Part shown: positions 10,902-22,526 of the stretch, piece after piece
Layout of the letters: each line of letters starts with the position of its first letter
Position numbering within the stretch: the stretch's first letter is position 1
Origin: Lyophyllum atratum
Taxonomy: Eukaryota > Basidiomycota > Agaricomycetes > Agaricales > Lyophyllaceae
Direction of reading: 5' to 3'
Length of the DNA: 64,000 nucleotides
Assembly (NCBI GenBank): GCA_014905825.1
Contig: JACGCN010000070.1
Location: 1-64,000, forward strand
Translations under genes and position numbers: made by a program
Notes under the pieces: model-generated
Database searches by the model: none
What the model saw: only the letters and a program-made list of their open reading frames with translations
Told to the model about the DNA's origin: nothing

Positions 10902-13008
10902 CTCACTGGAAAAGCATAAGAATTGAAGTTAGCTGCTCAAGTCTTGTAGATCTTTGTGAATTATCCCGACCTAAGGGCAAATGGGAATGATTCACGGAAA
11001 GAGGGCAAAGTAACCTTGACTGCAGTGTCTCGAGGGGGCTGTTGCCTGGTAGTCATCATTGTCAGGGGAGATCGTTAGAAGAGCATATAGTCTGGGACAT
11101 ACTCAAATGCTTTCCTGGCATTGATAGTTCGGCGTGGAATTGCTACTCGGGTTCGCTCCAGAGTTTTGGTGGTGCTAAGATGCTCCGAACTAGGTGGCCC
11201 GATAGTGTGGCGAGGCGCGAAATTTCGTTGTTCAAACTCTCCATCGTCGCATTTATCGGCTCGTGTCGGATATTGACTTGTTTGATCGTCCATGAAAGGG
11301 CTGGAGTAGAAGATCGTACAGGGAAACGCGTGTGGCGTCAGTAATTATATATCAATATCGCAGCTCTTTCAGAAAGTAGAAGCCTTCCTAAATGGCGGAG
11401 GGGGGAGGCGGGGCTCGATCGTCAAGAGTACGATGAGGCACTCTTGTGCCACTCGATGGCTGGGAGGTTGTGGCCCCACAAAATATAGGAAGCAGCGATG
11501 CACAAAGAACAGCACTTACCGTTTGGGCGATTGGTGACTTGTTTGACGGAGTGAATGGCGGGCAGACAGAGGCGATGATCGAGAATGAGAATTGCTCGTG
11601 GTCATTGTCATTGAAGTGCAATCGAGGCTCTGAAGTGGTGTGGGGACGAAATAGGTGAGGGCGCCAGTAAGACCCAGCCTACTTTAAGTTATACTAAGAG
11701 TTTGTTTACGCGTGAGGGCGCTATGCGGCAGCGTGACAACTCACCCTGGTGGCCTGACCAGAATTATCTCCGCCTGATAATTTTTTATAAATTTAGTACA
11801 AATCTCATGTTGTGCCATCTTGTTCCATTCTTGCCCGATCAGCATCGCCTATATGATCTTAGGAAGGGGATCTGTTGCAGTCAGTGATTTCCATGTCGCG
11901 GGTGTGCCGGTCCCGCGAATTTTGGGCCGGTTCGACTCTCATTGGACGCGGAATATGATGGTTCAAAGCAAATGATAATGCGCACCTCGCCATCTCTGCA
12001 GCCCAAAAGCAGTGGTTATTGTACTTTCGCAGGCAGTCACCTGAGCTCTTAAGCGATCACACGATCTTCGATAGCACACTTTGTGTGGTCAGATCGCCAG
12101 ATCTACGCCCACAGTGTTCTTGTTGTATCACAGTTGTTCGTATGTAAATCAATCGGATGTGGGTGAGGCTCTGCAACGGCTTGTTGCGGGGGAAGGTGTG
12201 GATGAAAGAAAGACATTGCCACCATTTAAGATCACAATAAATTATCAGCAAAACTCGCCAAATAGTAAACCGACTCACCACCGCGTTCTGACTGCTCTGA
12301 CGAGGTTTGACATTACATGCAAGTAGCAGCCTCCTCAATGCCATATCGCAACGAGCAGACCCTTGTGAGGCGACTAGGGTTCAAAGAGTCTATTGGACCC
12401 ACAACACCAACACGAATAGAAAGGTGTGTCCGAAGGGGCATCGTGTTCGGATCGTTTAGTCAGGGTCTTCCATCTATCTCCATTGTCTTCCAAAGAGCTT
12501 TTACCTGTTTTTGCAAATATTACATATGTCCGAGGTAACCGACTCTCTTGCCAAGATCCTGGACATAAGAAAGCTCCTTTGACTTGCTGCGATGAGCAGT
12601 GCGAAGGCTGACTCGTGTGAGGCGGGTTCTGACGGAATCTGGAGCGCCATTTAGGCAGGCCAGCCCACGGCCACAATCTAAGAAGAGACACCTTCTCTTG
12701 TGTGGTACCAGGCGCCATGTGAAGGCGGTGTTCAAGAGAATTCTTTTTTTGATTGCGTGGCGCAGGTAACGCGTTGATTGTCTGTGTTGACGTCAAGTCG
12801 TTCAACAACTGTTACAAACATGGTGCTAAAAATGACCATGATTCGCCTTCCTCTTCATCTCAGCCAAATGTATGTCACAAAAGTTCAGGCAAGAATAGCG
12901 GCAAGGCGGAGCTTCGTCAGAGCCGCCGAGGAGATGGGCTGCGCCTGCAGCGGTGGTAATAGGACGACCGTGGTCCGAAAACTAGTGGGCGTACGCGCTA
13001 AGCTCCCA
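10902..13008. other. Long intergenic region without a recognisable gene
   Basis: About 2.1 kb between the zinc-finger gene start and the 3' end of the AAA ATPase. Several ORFs of 60-160 codons overlap on both strands (for example at 11042-11344, 12374-12808 and 12778-13260). None has a domain, signal peptide or consistent splice pattern, and the last overlaps the AAA gene in antisense. I see no tRNA, repeat array or transposon end here. Confidence 0.35.
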
Positions 13009-15124
13009 TCACGCGCCGTTCAAGCTGACCTTGGGCAAACGTTCGTTTTCCACCCATGCCGATATATCCTTGACAGCATCAAAAGGACGAGTTTTATAGC
13101 CCATCAAATATCCCTGGAGGCTGGCCATGGAGAATTTGCGCTCGGGAATAGCGTCGGCAAATCGATTGGCGAGGTGCAATATCTGAGAACGGCGCAATTT
13201 CGGAGCACGTTCGAGATGAGAATAGCCACGCAATGGGACCTTTTCGCATGGTGGGGATGACGATGTAGAGGTGCTGCTCTGGTAGTCCTCAGAGAAAGTG
13301 TCAAGGTCGACTGAATTTGAGCTCTCCGAGAGAGAATTTCCCGAGTCCATGCTGTCCTTCTCAGAAGCGGCGTCATCTTCAGGTTCTGCACCTTCTCCGA
13401 CAGGTAGGTAGAAGCAATGATACAATTCGCGAGCCTGGATTTGGCTTGCGAGGTTGAACTCGATGTGGATATCCATACGACCGGGGCGGCAAAGGGCTGG
13501 ATCCAAGGAATGATATTTATTCGTTGTTGCAAAAAGGATGCGACCTTCCTGGGCGCCTACGCCATCGAGAGCATTGAGGAGACCGCTGAGACTGACTCTA
13601 TGATCTCGGATGGTAAGAGACACAAAATGAAATAATGTTATTGAAGACCCTCACTTGCTACTTGATTTTTGTGGTTCCCTGGGGCTTGAGCTATCATGTT
13701 CGTCTGATCCAGATTCTGATGACTGGTCATCGCGATTCAGGGTCTGTGTGAAGGCGGCGTCGATGTCCTCCATCAAGGCGATGCATTTCTCTATAAGATT
13801 TGGTGGAGCGAATTAGACCTGCTCTGATGATCATTGATATTTTGAGAATATCCTACCGGGTAGCTCGGAAGTGAGTTCATTCAACGCCGTGTCGTCCATT
13901 CCCATGCGCGACAATGATATGATGTAGACATCGAGACCGAGTTCACCCGCCAGACTATGGATAATGCTGGTTTTACCCGACCCCGGTGCGCCATACTGAT
14001 ACTGGTAAATAAAAAGGTAGTCCATGAACAGAATTTACTCACAAGAAGATACCCTCGGCGGAAAGGAATTCCCCGTGCGGCATACCAAGGCTTGCTGGCC
14101 AGGAAATCTCTAGCATCATCAATCAATAGGTCTTTGATACCGGGATCAAGGATAATCGAATGGAGTGGGCGTTTAGGGCGAGTTGCCACATGTCGCCAGT
14201 CATTAGATCTATTGATCCAAAGCTTGTAAACAATCTTTATGCATTGCTTCGAAACTCACGAGTCAGAAACGTAGATTGATATGGTATGCTCTTGGGCGGT
14301 CAGATATTCTTTTTTCGCTTCAAGGAGGAGATCGTTTAAGAACTGGTGGTGCCTCGTCATGATTCTGTGCACGAGGGGTTTAGTAGGTGTGCTACAATCT
14401 TTGAGATGCGGGGATTATACCTGATTGTTAACTTCTCCTCTGGCCGGTTATAATATCCTGTCGCCTCTTGACTACGAGTAACGCTGATCCAACGTCTTTT
14501 GTACCAGATTGAGTGCGTCGTCGACATGCGTGGTAGGTAGGCGAGTTTACGACTTCCTTTCATAAGAGAGCTGGCGTCTTCGTCCTCTCCAGGAATGAGG
14601 ACGGCGGAGCTGTTCAAACCGAACGATTTCGTACTAATTTGAAGTTCACGGGCCTCAGCTGCAATGGATAGAAGCTCGCTCAATGGCGAATACATTGTAA
14701 GTCGAACAGCACGCACCCCATGAAGGCTTTTTGGACAGCCAAACCATCATCCAGTCTACCGAGCACCCATGTTATCAGTACAAAGCTCCATCCAGCACGA
14801 ATAGAATAACGTACCATAACTGTCGTCACCATCTTCGAAGGTTGCAGTGATGAAGAAAGCATTGACCACTTTGTCATATACGGTGTAAAAAAGACGGCGG
14901 CAAGTTTCGAGAACTCCCCCGATGACGATGAGTTTCAACCAGTCGTGGAGCGCTGAGAAAGAAGCCAGGAAAGCCAGAAGAGATGATAGGTCGGCTGGGA
15001 TGTGTGGTTGGGTCATTGCAGGCAACGTTTCATTCATGGTCCCTGTTATATTTTGAACGACATCGACCGCAGGACCCATAATTCCGCAAAGGGCTTGCTG
15101 TATAGAGGGGATGAGAGACACCAT
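13009..15124 (-). CDS. BCS1-like mitochondrial AAA ATPase
   Basis: Member of the BCS1 family of AAA proteins of the mitochondrial inner membrane; the founding member inserts the Rieske protein into complex III. The start MVSLIPSIQQALCGIMGP leads to a hydrophobic segment (LLAFLASFSALHDWLKLIVIGG). The BCS1 N-domain block WMMVWLSKKPSW follows, then ISTKSFG and IWYKRRW. The AAA module has RPLHSIILDPGIKDLL, RRGYLLYGAPGSGKTS (Walker A), CIALMEDIDAAF (Walker B) and LLNALDGVGAQEGRILFATT, then the arginine-finger block PGRMD. A Ser/Asp-rich insertion follows Walker B and another sits in the C-terminal domain. About seven exons. Basidiomycetes carry many divergent BCS1 paralogues with acidic insertions like these, so this is probably a paralogue rather than the complex III chaperone itself. 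Confidence 0.88.
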
Positions 15125-15393
15125 TGGGTCGATAGGGAGCACGTTCAGGAATTAACAAAAATGCGATGCAGAGCACTGCATGATATATAGTGTTTCCAAG
15201 CGACATGAGGCCCGAGGCTCATCAAGTTCTTCTCGGGAACGAGGACGAGTGTGACTCCGCAGCGTCGATCTTGATCATATCGAGTGTTCGTGAGTCATGG
15301 AGACGGGCGCGTCGTGGTTCAGATCCAAGAATGGTGCGCACTCCGTTCCGGAGATAGAAAGTGTCGGACAGCCGTCATGATCCCCTCACCACG

Positions 15394-15910
15394 CAGTGTT
15401 GTAAGTTAAGGGGTTAATAAGGGCAAATTTTGAAGCTAAGTCTTAAGTCTTAGAAACAAGCCTTAATTAAGAGATGATTCTAAGGGTTAATTAAGACATC
15501 AGAAATTTATTACAGTCAAAATCCTGGCCTGATCCCTCGTCAAAGCCTCGTGGAGCCAATGAGGGGAGAGGGAAGTGATGAAGGACCATTGTCATGGATC
15601 CTCTTCTCGTCTTCCTCCTCATCTGCCAATGGTTTTATGGGCCAGTCTCCCTCTGTATGCTCTCTGCGGCCTGCTGACGAAGCCAGAAATTGCTGCCGTA
15701 CGAGGGAGCAATCAAGGGAAATATAGAAGGTCTATTCCATATTAGTGTGCCCACTGTCCATTCAGGTCGTCGCTTGGTTAAAGATCATGAGTCGTATATT
15801 TAAGACTTAACTTAAGGCTTAATTTCAATCCTCAGGCATTCTAACCCTTAACCTTAACATGTTATTAAGCCTTAAGTCTTAATAAGACTTAAGGGTTAGC
15901 TTCAACACTG
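15394..15910. mobile_element. Non-autonomous hAT-like MITE with 8-bp target-site duplications
   Basis: A 517-bp AT-rich element. The left end starts CAGTGTTGTAAGTTAAG and the right end is its imperfect inverse, finishing ...TTCAACACTG, so the outermost 8 bp (CAGTGTTG) are perfect inverted repeats. The flanks carry an exact 8-bp direct duplication TCACCACG at 15386-15393 and 15911-15918. Eight-bp duplications and termini beginning CAGTG are hallmarks of the hAT superfamily. No transposase ORF fits inside, so the element is non-autonomous. Both subterminal regions are packed with short TTAAG/CTTAA-containing motifs in both orientations. It lies between the BCS1-like gene and dolichyl-diphosphatase, 52 bp before the latter's ATG, and so probably occupies its promoter. 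The perfect duplications suggest a fairly recent insertion. Confidence 0.88.
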
Positions 15911-15962
15911 TCACCACGAACCACCATCACCTGGACGATCCTTGCTACACCGCGCTTCAAGG

Positions 15963-16893
15963 ATGCCGGCTGGGCCCCAGGCTTCTCTCGACCTCACCCA
16001 TGTCCTTTGTACGTCTGTATTTCCGCAGCATTATGGGGACCTAATGGTATTACCAGATGATGACTCGTCCTTATTTTCGTTGGCCTTGGCTTTGATTACC
16101 CTCAGCCCCATCCTCCTCATGGTAGGATAATCACACACGTGTTATTCTATGCTGCGTTTTTAAATCAAGATGTAGGCTTCCTACGCGGCTCTGGCGGTAC
16201 AGACGCGTGAATATATCATCATCATAATGTGGGCGGGCCAGCTAGCAGGTGAGGCGCTAAATTGGCTTCTCAAGCGTGCCATAAAGCAAGAGAGACCCAT
16301 AGGTGCGAGTTCTGAATTGAAATACTACAGCACGCGCCTAACTAGGCTGTTTGGATTCAGAAAGCATTGGAAATGGCTACGGTTTCCCCTCCTCGCACAG
16401 CCAGTACATGGCCTACTTTGCCTCCTTCCTCGTATGCCATTTGTACAGCCGGCACAGATTTACCTCCACAGGCTATCCAGTCCTCGATCAGCTTTGGCGA
16501 GTAATCGTTTATATCGGCCTCCTAGCTTGGTCGGGGACGGTGGCCTACTCGCGGTATGTCCTTACTGTTGTACAACGACTTCTGCAGCTGAGTTACATCA
16601 CCAATAGATACTACCTTGGATACCACAACGGAAACCAGATACTGTGGGGCATCACAATTGGCCTACTCCTCGGTATCTCCCTATACATATTTGCGGAACT
16701 CATTCCTCGGCGTCGGCCCAGGTCACTTTTCGGAGCCACTAAAAGACTCATTATAACCAACCCAGTATCTAACTGGTTACAAATCAGGGATGGTTGGGCC
16801 ATTTGGGCGGACGGTGGGCGTGAAGGTGAGTGGATCAGGTGGAAAATCGAGTGGGAGAAACAGCAGATAGCGCAGGATAAACGTTCGCAATGA
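15963..16893 (+). CDS. CAX4: Dolichyl-diphosphatase (DOLPP1/Cax4 type)
   Basis: ER-membrane PAP2 phosphatase that recycles dolichyl-diphosphate for N-glycosylation. Exon 1 MPAGPQASLDLTHVL joins (intron 16009-16056) to YDDSSLFSLALALITLSPIL. Later exons give the three acid-phosphatase motifs: KRAIKQERP (K-x6-R-P), GFPSSHSQYMAYF, and SRYYLGYHNGNQILWG, which appears only after removing the intron beginning GTATGTCC. Several hydrophobic helices surround these motifs, and the C-terminal tail is charged (WKIEWEKQQIAQDKRSQ). About 240 residues, a normal length. No frame problem. The hAT-like MITE ends 52 bp upstream of the ATG, leaving almost no native promoter next to the gene. Confidence 0.92.
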
Positions 16894-17668
16894 TACCGCT
16901 TTCAGATATCAACAGCTCTTGATACTTTCCATGTCGTTTGATCCACCGAGAAATCTCATCTACCATCGTGTGGTTCGCTATCTCCCAACACCTGATCCTG
17001 TCTACACCGCCGACGGCCGATCGGCGATTCCACAGCATCAGGTTTGTTGGTAAGTTATCGGGCTGTTCGTTTGAAAACCTGAGCGTCATCGAAATCACTA
17101 CCCATAAGCTTCATCGTTCATCACAGTTCACCTCTTCTGGTCGACAGCTACTGCCGGTAAGGTTGGGCAGCCGACCCCGCGTTTTCAAATTGTCCCTGCA
17201 CCAGTCTAGTCAAGCTTGAAACTATGCCTTGAGAAGACGGCTGATGTTTTATCAAGTTCTTGGCCGACGAGCGTCCAGCATATTAGAAACTCTCCATTGT
17301 CCGATGCGGGCCATTTTGACACACGGAAATGCACCCTGGAAAGGCCTGGGCGGCGAGCGCTGAACGTGCTTCGAAACTTCTCGATTCGATGGTTGGAACC
17401 TGTTGGCACATGCCGGTCTTGGTGGGCGTCTAGGATGTGATCTGATGCTACACGACAGAATCTGATATGAGCAGCCCTCTGTTCTTTTAGCCTATCTGGA
17501 ACCATCGTTGTCGAAAAATCCGATGATTGAGTATATCGGGAAATGTCAATAGTGACTAGTGAAGCTTTGAAGGTTAAACATTAAACGTTTGACTCGGAAC
17601 ATGGACTTGGATTATGGAAATTACATAGCATGTGTTGAATAAGTATTGACGGATACTAATAGACGAGG
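16894..17668. other. Intergenic between dolichyl-diphosphatase and pantothenate synthetase
   Basis: About 0.8 kb. Open frames of 60-100 codons on both strands (for example minus 17206-17505) show no recognisable domain. The last 100 bp upstream of 17669 are AT-rich and probably promoter. Confidence 0.35.
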
Positions 17669-18966
17669 ATGCTGATCATCTCATCGGATTTGCGTTCGGC
17701 AATAAACCGGCGATTACATTCTTCTAGATCCCATGTCATGATGCTGCTTCTTTCAAAATCTATTCACTCAGCTCTGTCGGCCTCGGGTCCCCGCTACAGC
17801 TTGTGTGGCCTCGTCAGCTCGAAAATGAGCACGGCCGCCGACTCACAGCTTCCGCCTTCTTCAATACCCATCTACACCACCATTACAGCCTATCGGGAAT
17901 GGAGAAGGAAAGCATTTGAGGAGAGGAAGACTGTCGGCTTCGTTCCTACGATGGGCGCACTTCACGACGGTCACATCTCGCTCGGTAAGCTCGTAAAATA
18001 TCCCGTTCTGTGTAGATAAGTCTGATATTTTGAAGTGAACAGGTCACTGGCTGAGAATGACCTGACCGTGGTGTCTATTTTTGTCAATCCCGCCCAGTTT
18101 GCGCCCCACGAAGATCTCGCTACATATCCTCGGACTCTACCTCAAGACATCGACGTACTTTCTGCGCAATCGTTCGCGGTTTCTGATCCGGATTCAGCAC
18201 GACCATCTGCAATACGGAAACCGTCCGCGATATTCTTGCCCACTGTGTCAGAGATGTATCCGTCTGGCATCAGCCAGGATACAACAGCGCAGAAAGGCAC
18301 CTTCGTGGAAGTCAAAGGTTATAGCCATCAGATGGAAGGCAGCAGTCGTCCCACATTTTTTAGAGGTGTGGCGACTGTAGTCACCAAGCTATTCAACGCG
18401 ATCGAGGTGCGTTCCTGTACTTAACCATTGAAACTGTGTGTTCTTACCACATCCAGTAGCCCACCAATGCATACTTTGGCCAGAAGGACATCCAACAAGC
18501 ACTTCTCCTGCGACGTCTTTCCCGAGATCTCCTCCTCGCACACCCCACTCCAGAACATATCCACATAGTACCAACTGCCCGTGATCCATCGGACGGGTTG
18601 GCCCTCTCATCTCGGAATGCGTACCTTACAGAAGATGGTCGTAAAGTGGCAACTACGCTTCGCGAAGCTCTAAAGGCGGCTGAAGGTGCATGGGAACAGG
18701 GTTCAACGAAATCGCAATGCATTGAGAAAGCGGTTGAAGTTGTCAAAACCAAACAAGCGCGAGCCTTGTCGGAAGGGCTGAATGTCGAGATGCGCCTCGA
18801 CTATGTGGAGCTGAACAATTCGGATGATTTCGAAGTGGTCGATCCGCAAACTAGAAAGAGTGAGGCTGGTCCTCACCCAGTCATCTTGAGTGGAGCATTA
18901 TGGGTAGATAAAACACGGCTTATCGACAATATTATACTTGGAGATGCACATAGCATCATAGGATAG
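17669..18966 (+). CDS. PAN6: Pantothenate synthetase (pantoate-beta-alanine ligase)
   Basis: Ligates pantoate and beta-alanine with ATP to make pantothenate, the precursor of coenzyme A. Motifs: GFVPTMGALHDGHISL (nucleotide-binding, HDGH), then an intron with acceptor AAG at about 18034, giving VNRSLAENDLTVVSIFVNP, AQFAPHEDLATYPR, GVATVVTKLFNAIE, PTNAYFGQKDIQQALLLRR, then DGLALSSRNAYLT with the KMSKS-like SSRN signature. It ends ILGDAHSIIG before the stop. The first in-frame ATG (17669) adds about 50 residues rich in Arg and Ser before MSTAADSQLP (17826), which could be a mitochondrial presequence. The short start at 17826 is the alternative. Two introns inside the catalytic region. Complete and intact. 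Confidence 0.92.
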
Positions 18967-19076
18967 AGGGCAGTCTATCGAAAATCAATCCCGCGTTGAA
19001 TGAATGAAAAGACATTTCAGTGCGCAGTCGCACTGGCTCAGGAGGAGTAGAATTTGAGGAAATGATACTCTAGTTA

Positions 19077-20403
19077 TTAATTCAATGGGCCAAAGATATA
19101 GGTAGTGAGCCTCAGACATTGTGGAAGAAATGTACTGCCAATCAACCCCCTCGTTGCCCACGCCTCAACAAGGATATGACCCCACCCAATGAGCCATACC
19201 AGTGTCCACACTCTGCCGTACCACCCAGCCACCCTGTGTCCAGATAACTTCCTCCATGTATGTTCCAAAATGATGCCGACTCCGTTCATGATAAAGAATC
19301 CACCGACTCGCATGAAATCCGTCCCGCGACCCATGCCCCATAGCCCGAAATTATGCAAGAGCCCGGATATCAAAAATGCGCCAAGGACGCCACCTGCGCG
19401 TCCGAAGAGGATAGACATCGGCTGTCCCCCAAGTGAGATGAAGATGTCGCGGAAGAGCTGGTGCCAGCGCTTGGCCCAAAACTCAGTCAGCGATGTGGAG
19501 AGCCATGGGGCCATGAAGGCCGGTGGCCAGAGAGAGGTATCTTGTCCGAACACCAAAACCCCGAATAACGTGGTTATGTGGTATCCTGCTTGGATTGGGA
19601 AATATACTGCCATACCCGATAAAAAAGTGATCAAAGTCGATCTCGAATAATTGAGGATTGGCGGCAAGGTGGGGTCGAAGATGCTTCCCCCTCTTGCGCT
19701 ACCAATTGTGGTGGGCGAAAACCACTGTATTGAGTATTGGAATGCGTCGAACATTATGATATGGAGCAGTAGAGATATCCATGTTGCGGCCGCGAAGCTG
19801 CTAGGTGGTCGGGTTTCCTGCGGAATTTGGAGATACGGCGACCAGTTCCATCCACACCCACGGAGGTTACAGCTTAGCTCGAAAGCGTCGAACAAAATTT
19901 GTTTAGGACGCAATGGTGGCGGGCTACTTGTATAAAATTCCGGAGTTGTTTTTTCAAGTGTCTTCACGCGCCAGAAGGGCTTTGTCTGGATAGACCAGAC
20001 TATGAGTCGCAAGCTCAGCGCTGTGAAGATGATCTGTAACAGTGTGAGACTACAAAGGATTGAGATGTGAAGATGCACGTACCACCAGCCCTTGATTTAG
20101 ATATGCAAGCCTCTCGTCATTGTACGCCTTCACCAGGTCAAGCCGCGTTGCGCCATTGAAGAACGTCCACAACGTCAGAGGCAAAACGGCCAGCCGAATC
20201 GCAAGGGTATTCGGTAAGAGCACCAGGACTGCGGTAGCATAATAGCAGAGAAATGGTGCTGCTATGTCACGGAAGAACGAGACAAGAGTCAGTGCTTCTC
20301 GTGCATGTGGTGATGGTATTCGATCGGAAAGCCTGTTGCATTGATACCACTTTGTCAAAAACTGGGCACACTTCTGAACATTAGAGTCTGCTCACCATGT
20401 CAT
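19077..20403 (-). CDS. Wax-synthase/MBOAT-type membrane acyltransferase
   Basis: Polytopic membrane O-acyltransferase of the wax-synthase domain family; fungal members acetylate or acylate alcohols, including terpenoid hydroxyls. The start MTWLSDRIPSPHAREALT requires an intron after ATGACATG (GTGAGC donor at 20395); a second intron lies near 20080. The large exon has many hydrophobic helices, the conserved Phe/Trp block WAKRWHQLFRD, and SGLLHNFGLWGMG with the invariant histidine expected at the active site. It ends TYIFGPLN and a stop. About 400 residues. It sits tail-to-tail with pantothenate synthetase and its start faces the methyltransferase array across about 300 bp, which hints at joint function. 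The substrate cannot be told. Confidence 0.82.
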
Positions 20404-20707
20404 TTCTCGGAAGCCAGGTGGTCGTGGTCAACCGCCAGGCTGCGCGTCAGGGGTCCCGAGAAAGTCGCCCCACTTTGATTGGGGCAATTACGACACTGGG
20501 GTGATCATTTAAGGGGTGCTGTTCGCCACGACTCGGACGTGTCCGCTGACGTCCGCCCGCAGCATCAAGCATGCACCCCCTCGACCTCGATTGCATGTCA
20601 TCATGCCGCGGTTATAGGCCATTGTGGGAGAAGTTTATACCTTTCCGGCCAATTTGACTCAAGGACCTGTATGGTCCACCTGACAAGGAACGCTTCCTTG
20701 GCCTAGG
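20404..20707. other. Divergent promoter region, acyltransferase and methyltransferase array
   Basis: About 300 bp separating the acyltransferase start (minus) from the first methyltransferase relic (plus). GC-rich with several CGAC/GTCG-containing motifs; no gene seen. It could act as a bidirectional promoter, although its plus-strand partner is now only a relic. Confidence 0.35.
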
Positions 20708-20979
20708 ATGTTCGAGTATGACAATTTCACGAAACCCCTGGAGGAGAGGTTTTACGCCTTCACAGCGGACGAATTCGTCTTTTACAAGACTCAAACTGAG
20801 ATCGAGGATGGGCTTGCGAAGAAAGATTATATCATTGCCGTTCAGAAGCAAGCATACGAAGTGTGTCCTAGAAATCCCCGTCGCCCTTCAATTTCACTAC
20901 CCTCTCATGCATTCAGGTCTATGGCTATCCATGCATATGGGGAAGAAGTCTTTGTAGCACAAAGTACTGGGTGCATTAA
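20708..20979 (+). pseudogene. AusD-like methyltransferase relic (array copy A)
   Basis: Exon 1 is preserved (LEERFYAFTADEFVFYKTQT, then IIAVQKQAYE) with its GT donor and acceptor. Exon 2 starts correctly, VYGYPCI, but then diverges (WGRSL...) into unrelated residues and stops at 20977-20979. The whole methyltransferase core found in the other copies is missing: the sequence up to 21172 has no homology to them. So this is the 5' stump of a deleted copy at the left edge of the tandem array. Its ATG and first intron are still usable, so a short peptide could be made. Confidence 0.8.
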
Positions 20980-21172
20980 ACTTTTGAAACCAAACGACCT
21001 CCCCACGGGCTTTTCCACTAGTACCCTGTCCGAGCTGAAGCCTGTTGAAGCCTTTGATTCGACCTCACATACCGCAATTCGAGGAAATAAGCTTTGATTC
21101 CGGCGGCCGGTGTGACATACTTAACCCAGCACGATCTCCCTTTTCATACGGTTCTCCCACCCACAACTTGAA

Positions 21173-22285
21173 ATGTCAGTATATGCAGACCCCGCCACGA
21201 AGCCGCCGCTGGAAGAGAGATTCTATGCCCTCTCTTCCGAGGAATTCGAGTTTTTCAAGGCTCAAACTGGGATTGAAGACGAGGAAGCGATGAAGCAACA
21301 CATCATTGCTGTCCAGAAGAGCGCATACAAGGTACGTGCATCCACAAAATTCCCCTGAACACCTGAACATGTTATTGGCACTAGATCTATGGCTATCCTT
21401 GCATACGATTCTTTGCTTTCACGAAGTGCGTGCTTCAAATCTATGTTCAATAATATCTATCTAAGGTCATCGCAAACCATCGCAGGCTCAAGATCTCGCG
21501 CCTTCCTGCCTACCAATCCGTCCTCAAGCTTCATCATGAGCACCCGGATGCTATTCTCCTCGATATCGGATGCTGCTGTGAGTAGTATTAAGCCCGCCGA
21601 TGTCAAATGAGGGCGCGTAGTTCTTATCTTATTCCTAGTTGGTAACGACTTAAGGAAGGCCGTTTTTGATGGCTGGCCCGTCCACAATGCCATCGCGTCC
21701 GACTTACAGCAAGGTAGACCACATTTGTTCTCTTTCCCTTGAAATATCGCTGATATTCTTCTCTTAGGCTTTTGGGATTTCGGTCATCAACTTTTCAGAT
21801 CCACACCTGAATCGTTTCCCGCCGCTTTCGTGGCTGGAGATGCTTTTGATTCAAACCTCATTGCACCCCGTGCACCTTTCAACGACGTGCCGCAGACTCC
21901 CCGCCCCGCTCTTAAGTCCCTAACTTCTCTGACCCCCTTGCAAGGCCGCATTTCTGCCATCCACGCCTCTTCGTTCTTCCATCTCTTCAGCGAACAGCGT
22001 CAACGGGAACTCGCAGAACGGGTTGCAACGCTGCTGTCCCCTCTCCCAGGGTCCATAATTTTCGGCTCTCACGTAGGCAGCGCAGAGAAAGGCTACGTGG
22101 GGAGCGCCGAGGGTGCACCCAAACTTTTCTGCCACACCCCCGAGAGTTGGTGTGAATTGTGGGATGGCAAAGTCTTTGGGAAAGGGACGGTCAAAGTCGA
22201 TGCGAGTTTGAAGTATGTTGAAAGACCTGACGCGCCAAATGACAATCCCTTTGCACTACTTGTTTGGTCAATTACGAGGCAGTAG
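21173..22285 (+). CDS. AusD-like SAM-dependent methyltransferase (array copy B)
   Basis: Class I SAM methyltransferase resembling the AusD group known from fungal meroterpenoid clusters. Exon 1 MSVYADPATKPPLEERFYAL ends IIAVQKSAYK. Exon 2 gives IYGYPCIRFFAFT, exon 3 LKISRLPAYQSVLKLHHEHP and the SAM motif LLDIGCCFGNDLRK, split by an intron inside CC|F. Then DGWPVHNAIASDLQQ with the acidic motif II position, and the last exon FWDFGHQLFRSTPESF, GDAFDSNLIAPRAPF, GRISAIHASSFFHLFS and LLVWSITRQ. All four introns have GT donors and AG acceptors and keep frame. About 280 residues. It appears intact and is the most divergent intact copy (RQRELAERVATLLSP). Substrate unknown. Confidence 0.84.
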
Positions 22286-22483
22286 ATCCGCCCTCATCAT
22301 AGGAGACTTGGTAGCACGCTTCGTCGATGGGTACTCCCCATTGAAATAGATTATCAGGTTCAGCATAGATCAAGGCATGTATACATGACGGAGGAGGTCA
22401 TCAGGCCTATGATCAGTCCGATCGCGAGTAATTTGATGCCGACGGAACCAAAAGCCGAAGCTATAATTAGAGACTGCTGATTC

Positions 22484-22490
22484 TATAAAG
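22484..22490 (+). promoter_or_regulatory. TATA box of methyltransferase copy C
   Basis: TATAAAG 43 bp upstream of the ATG at 22527, followed directly by a short leader. This suggests the copy kept a core promoter even though a splice site inside it is lost. Confidence 0.4.
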
Positions 22491-22526
22491 AACGGCCCTC
22501 ACTTGTACCTCGTGGATCGGACGGCC

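Noticed and set aside
11900..11960. GGTTCGACTC-containing stretch as a possible tRNA
   Set aside because: No pairing acceptor or anticodon stem could be laid out around it.
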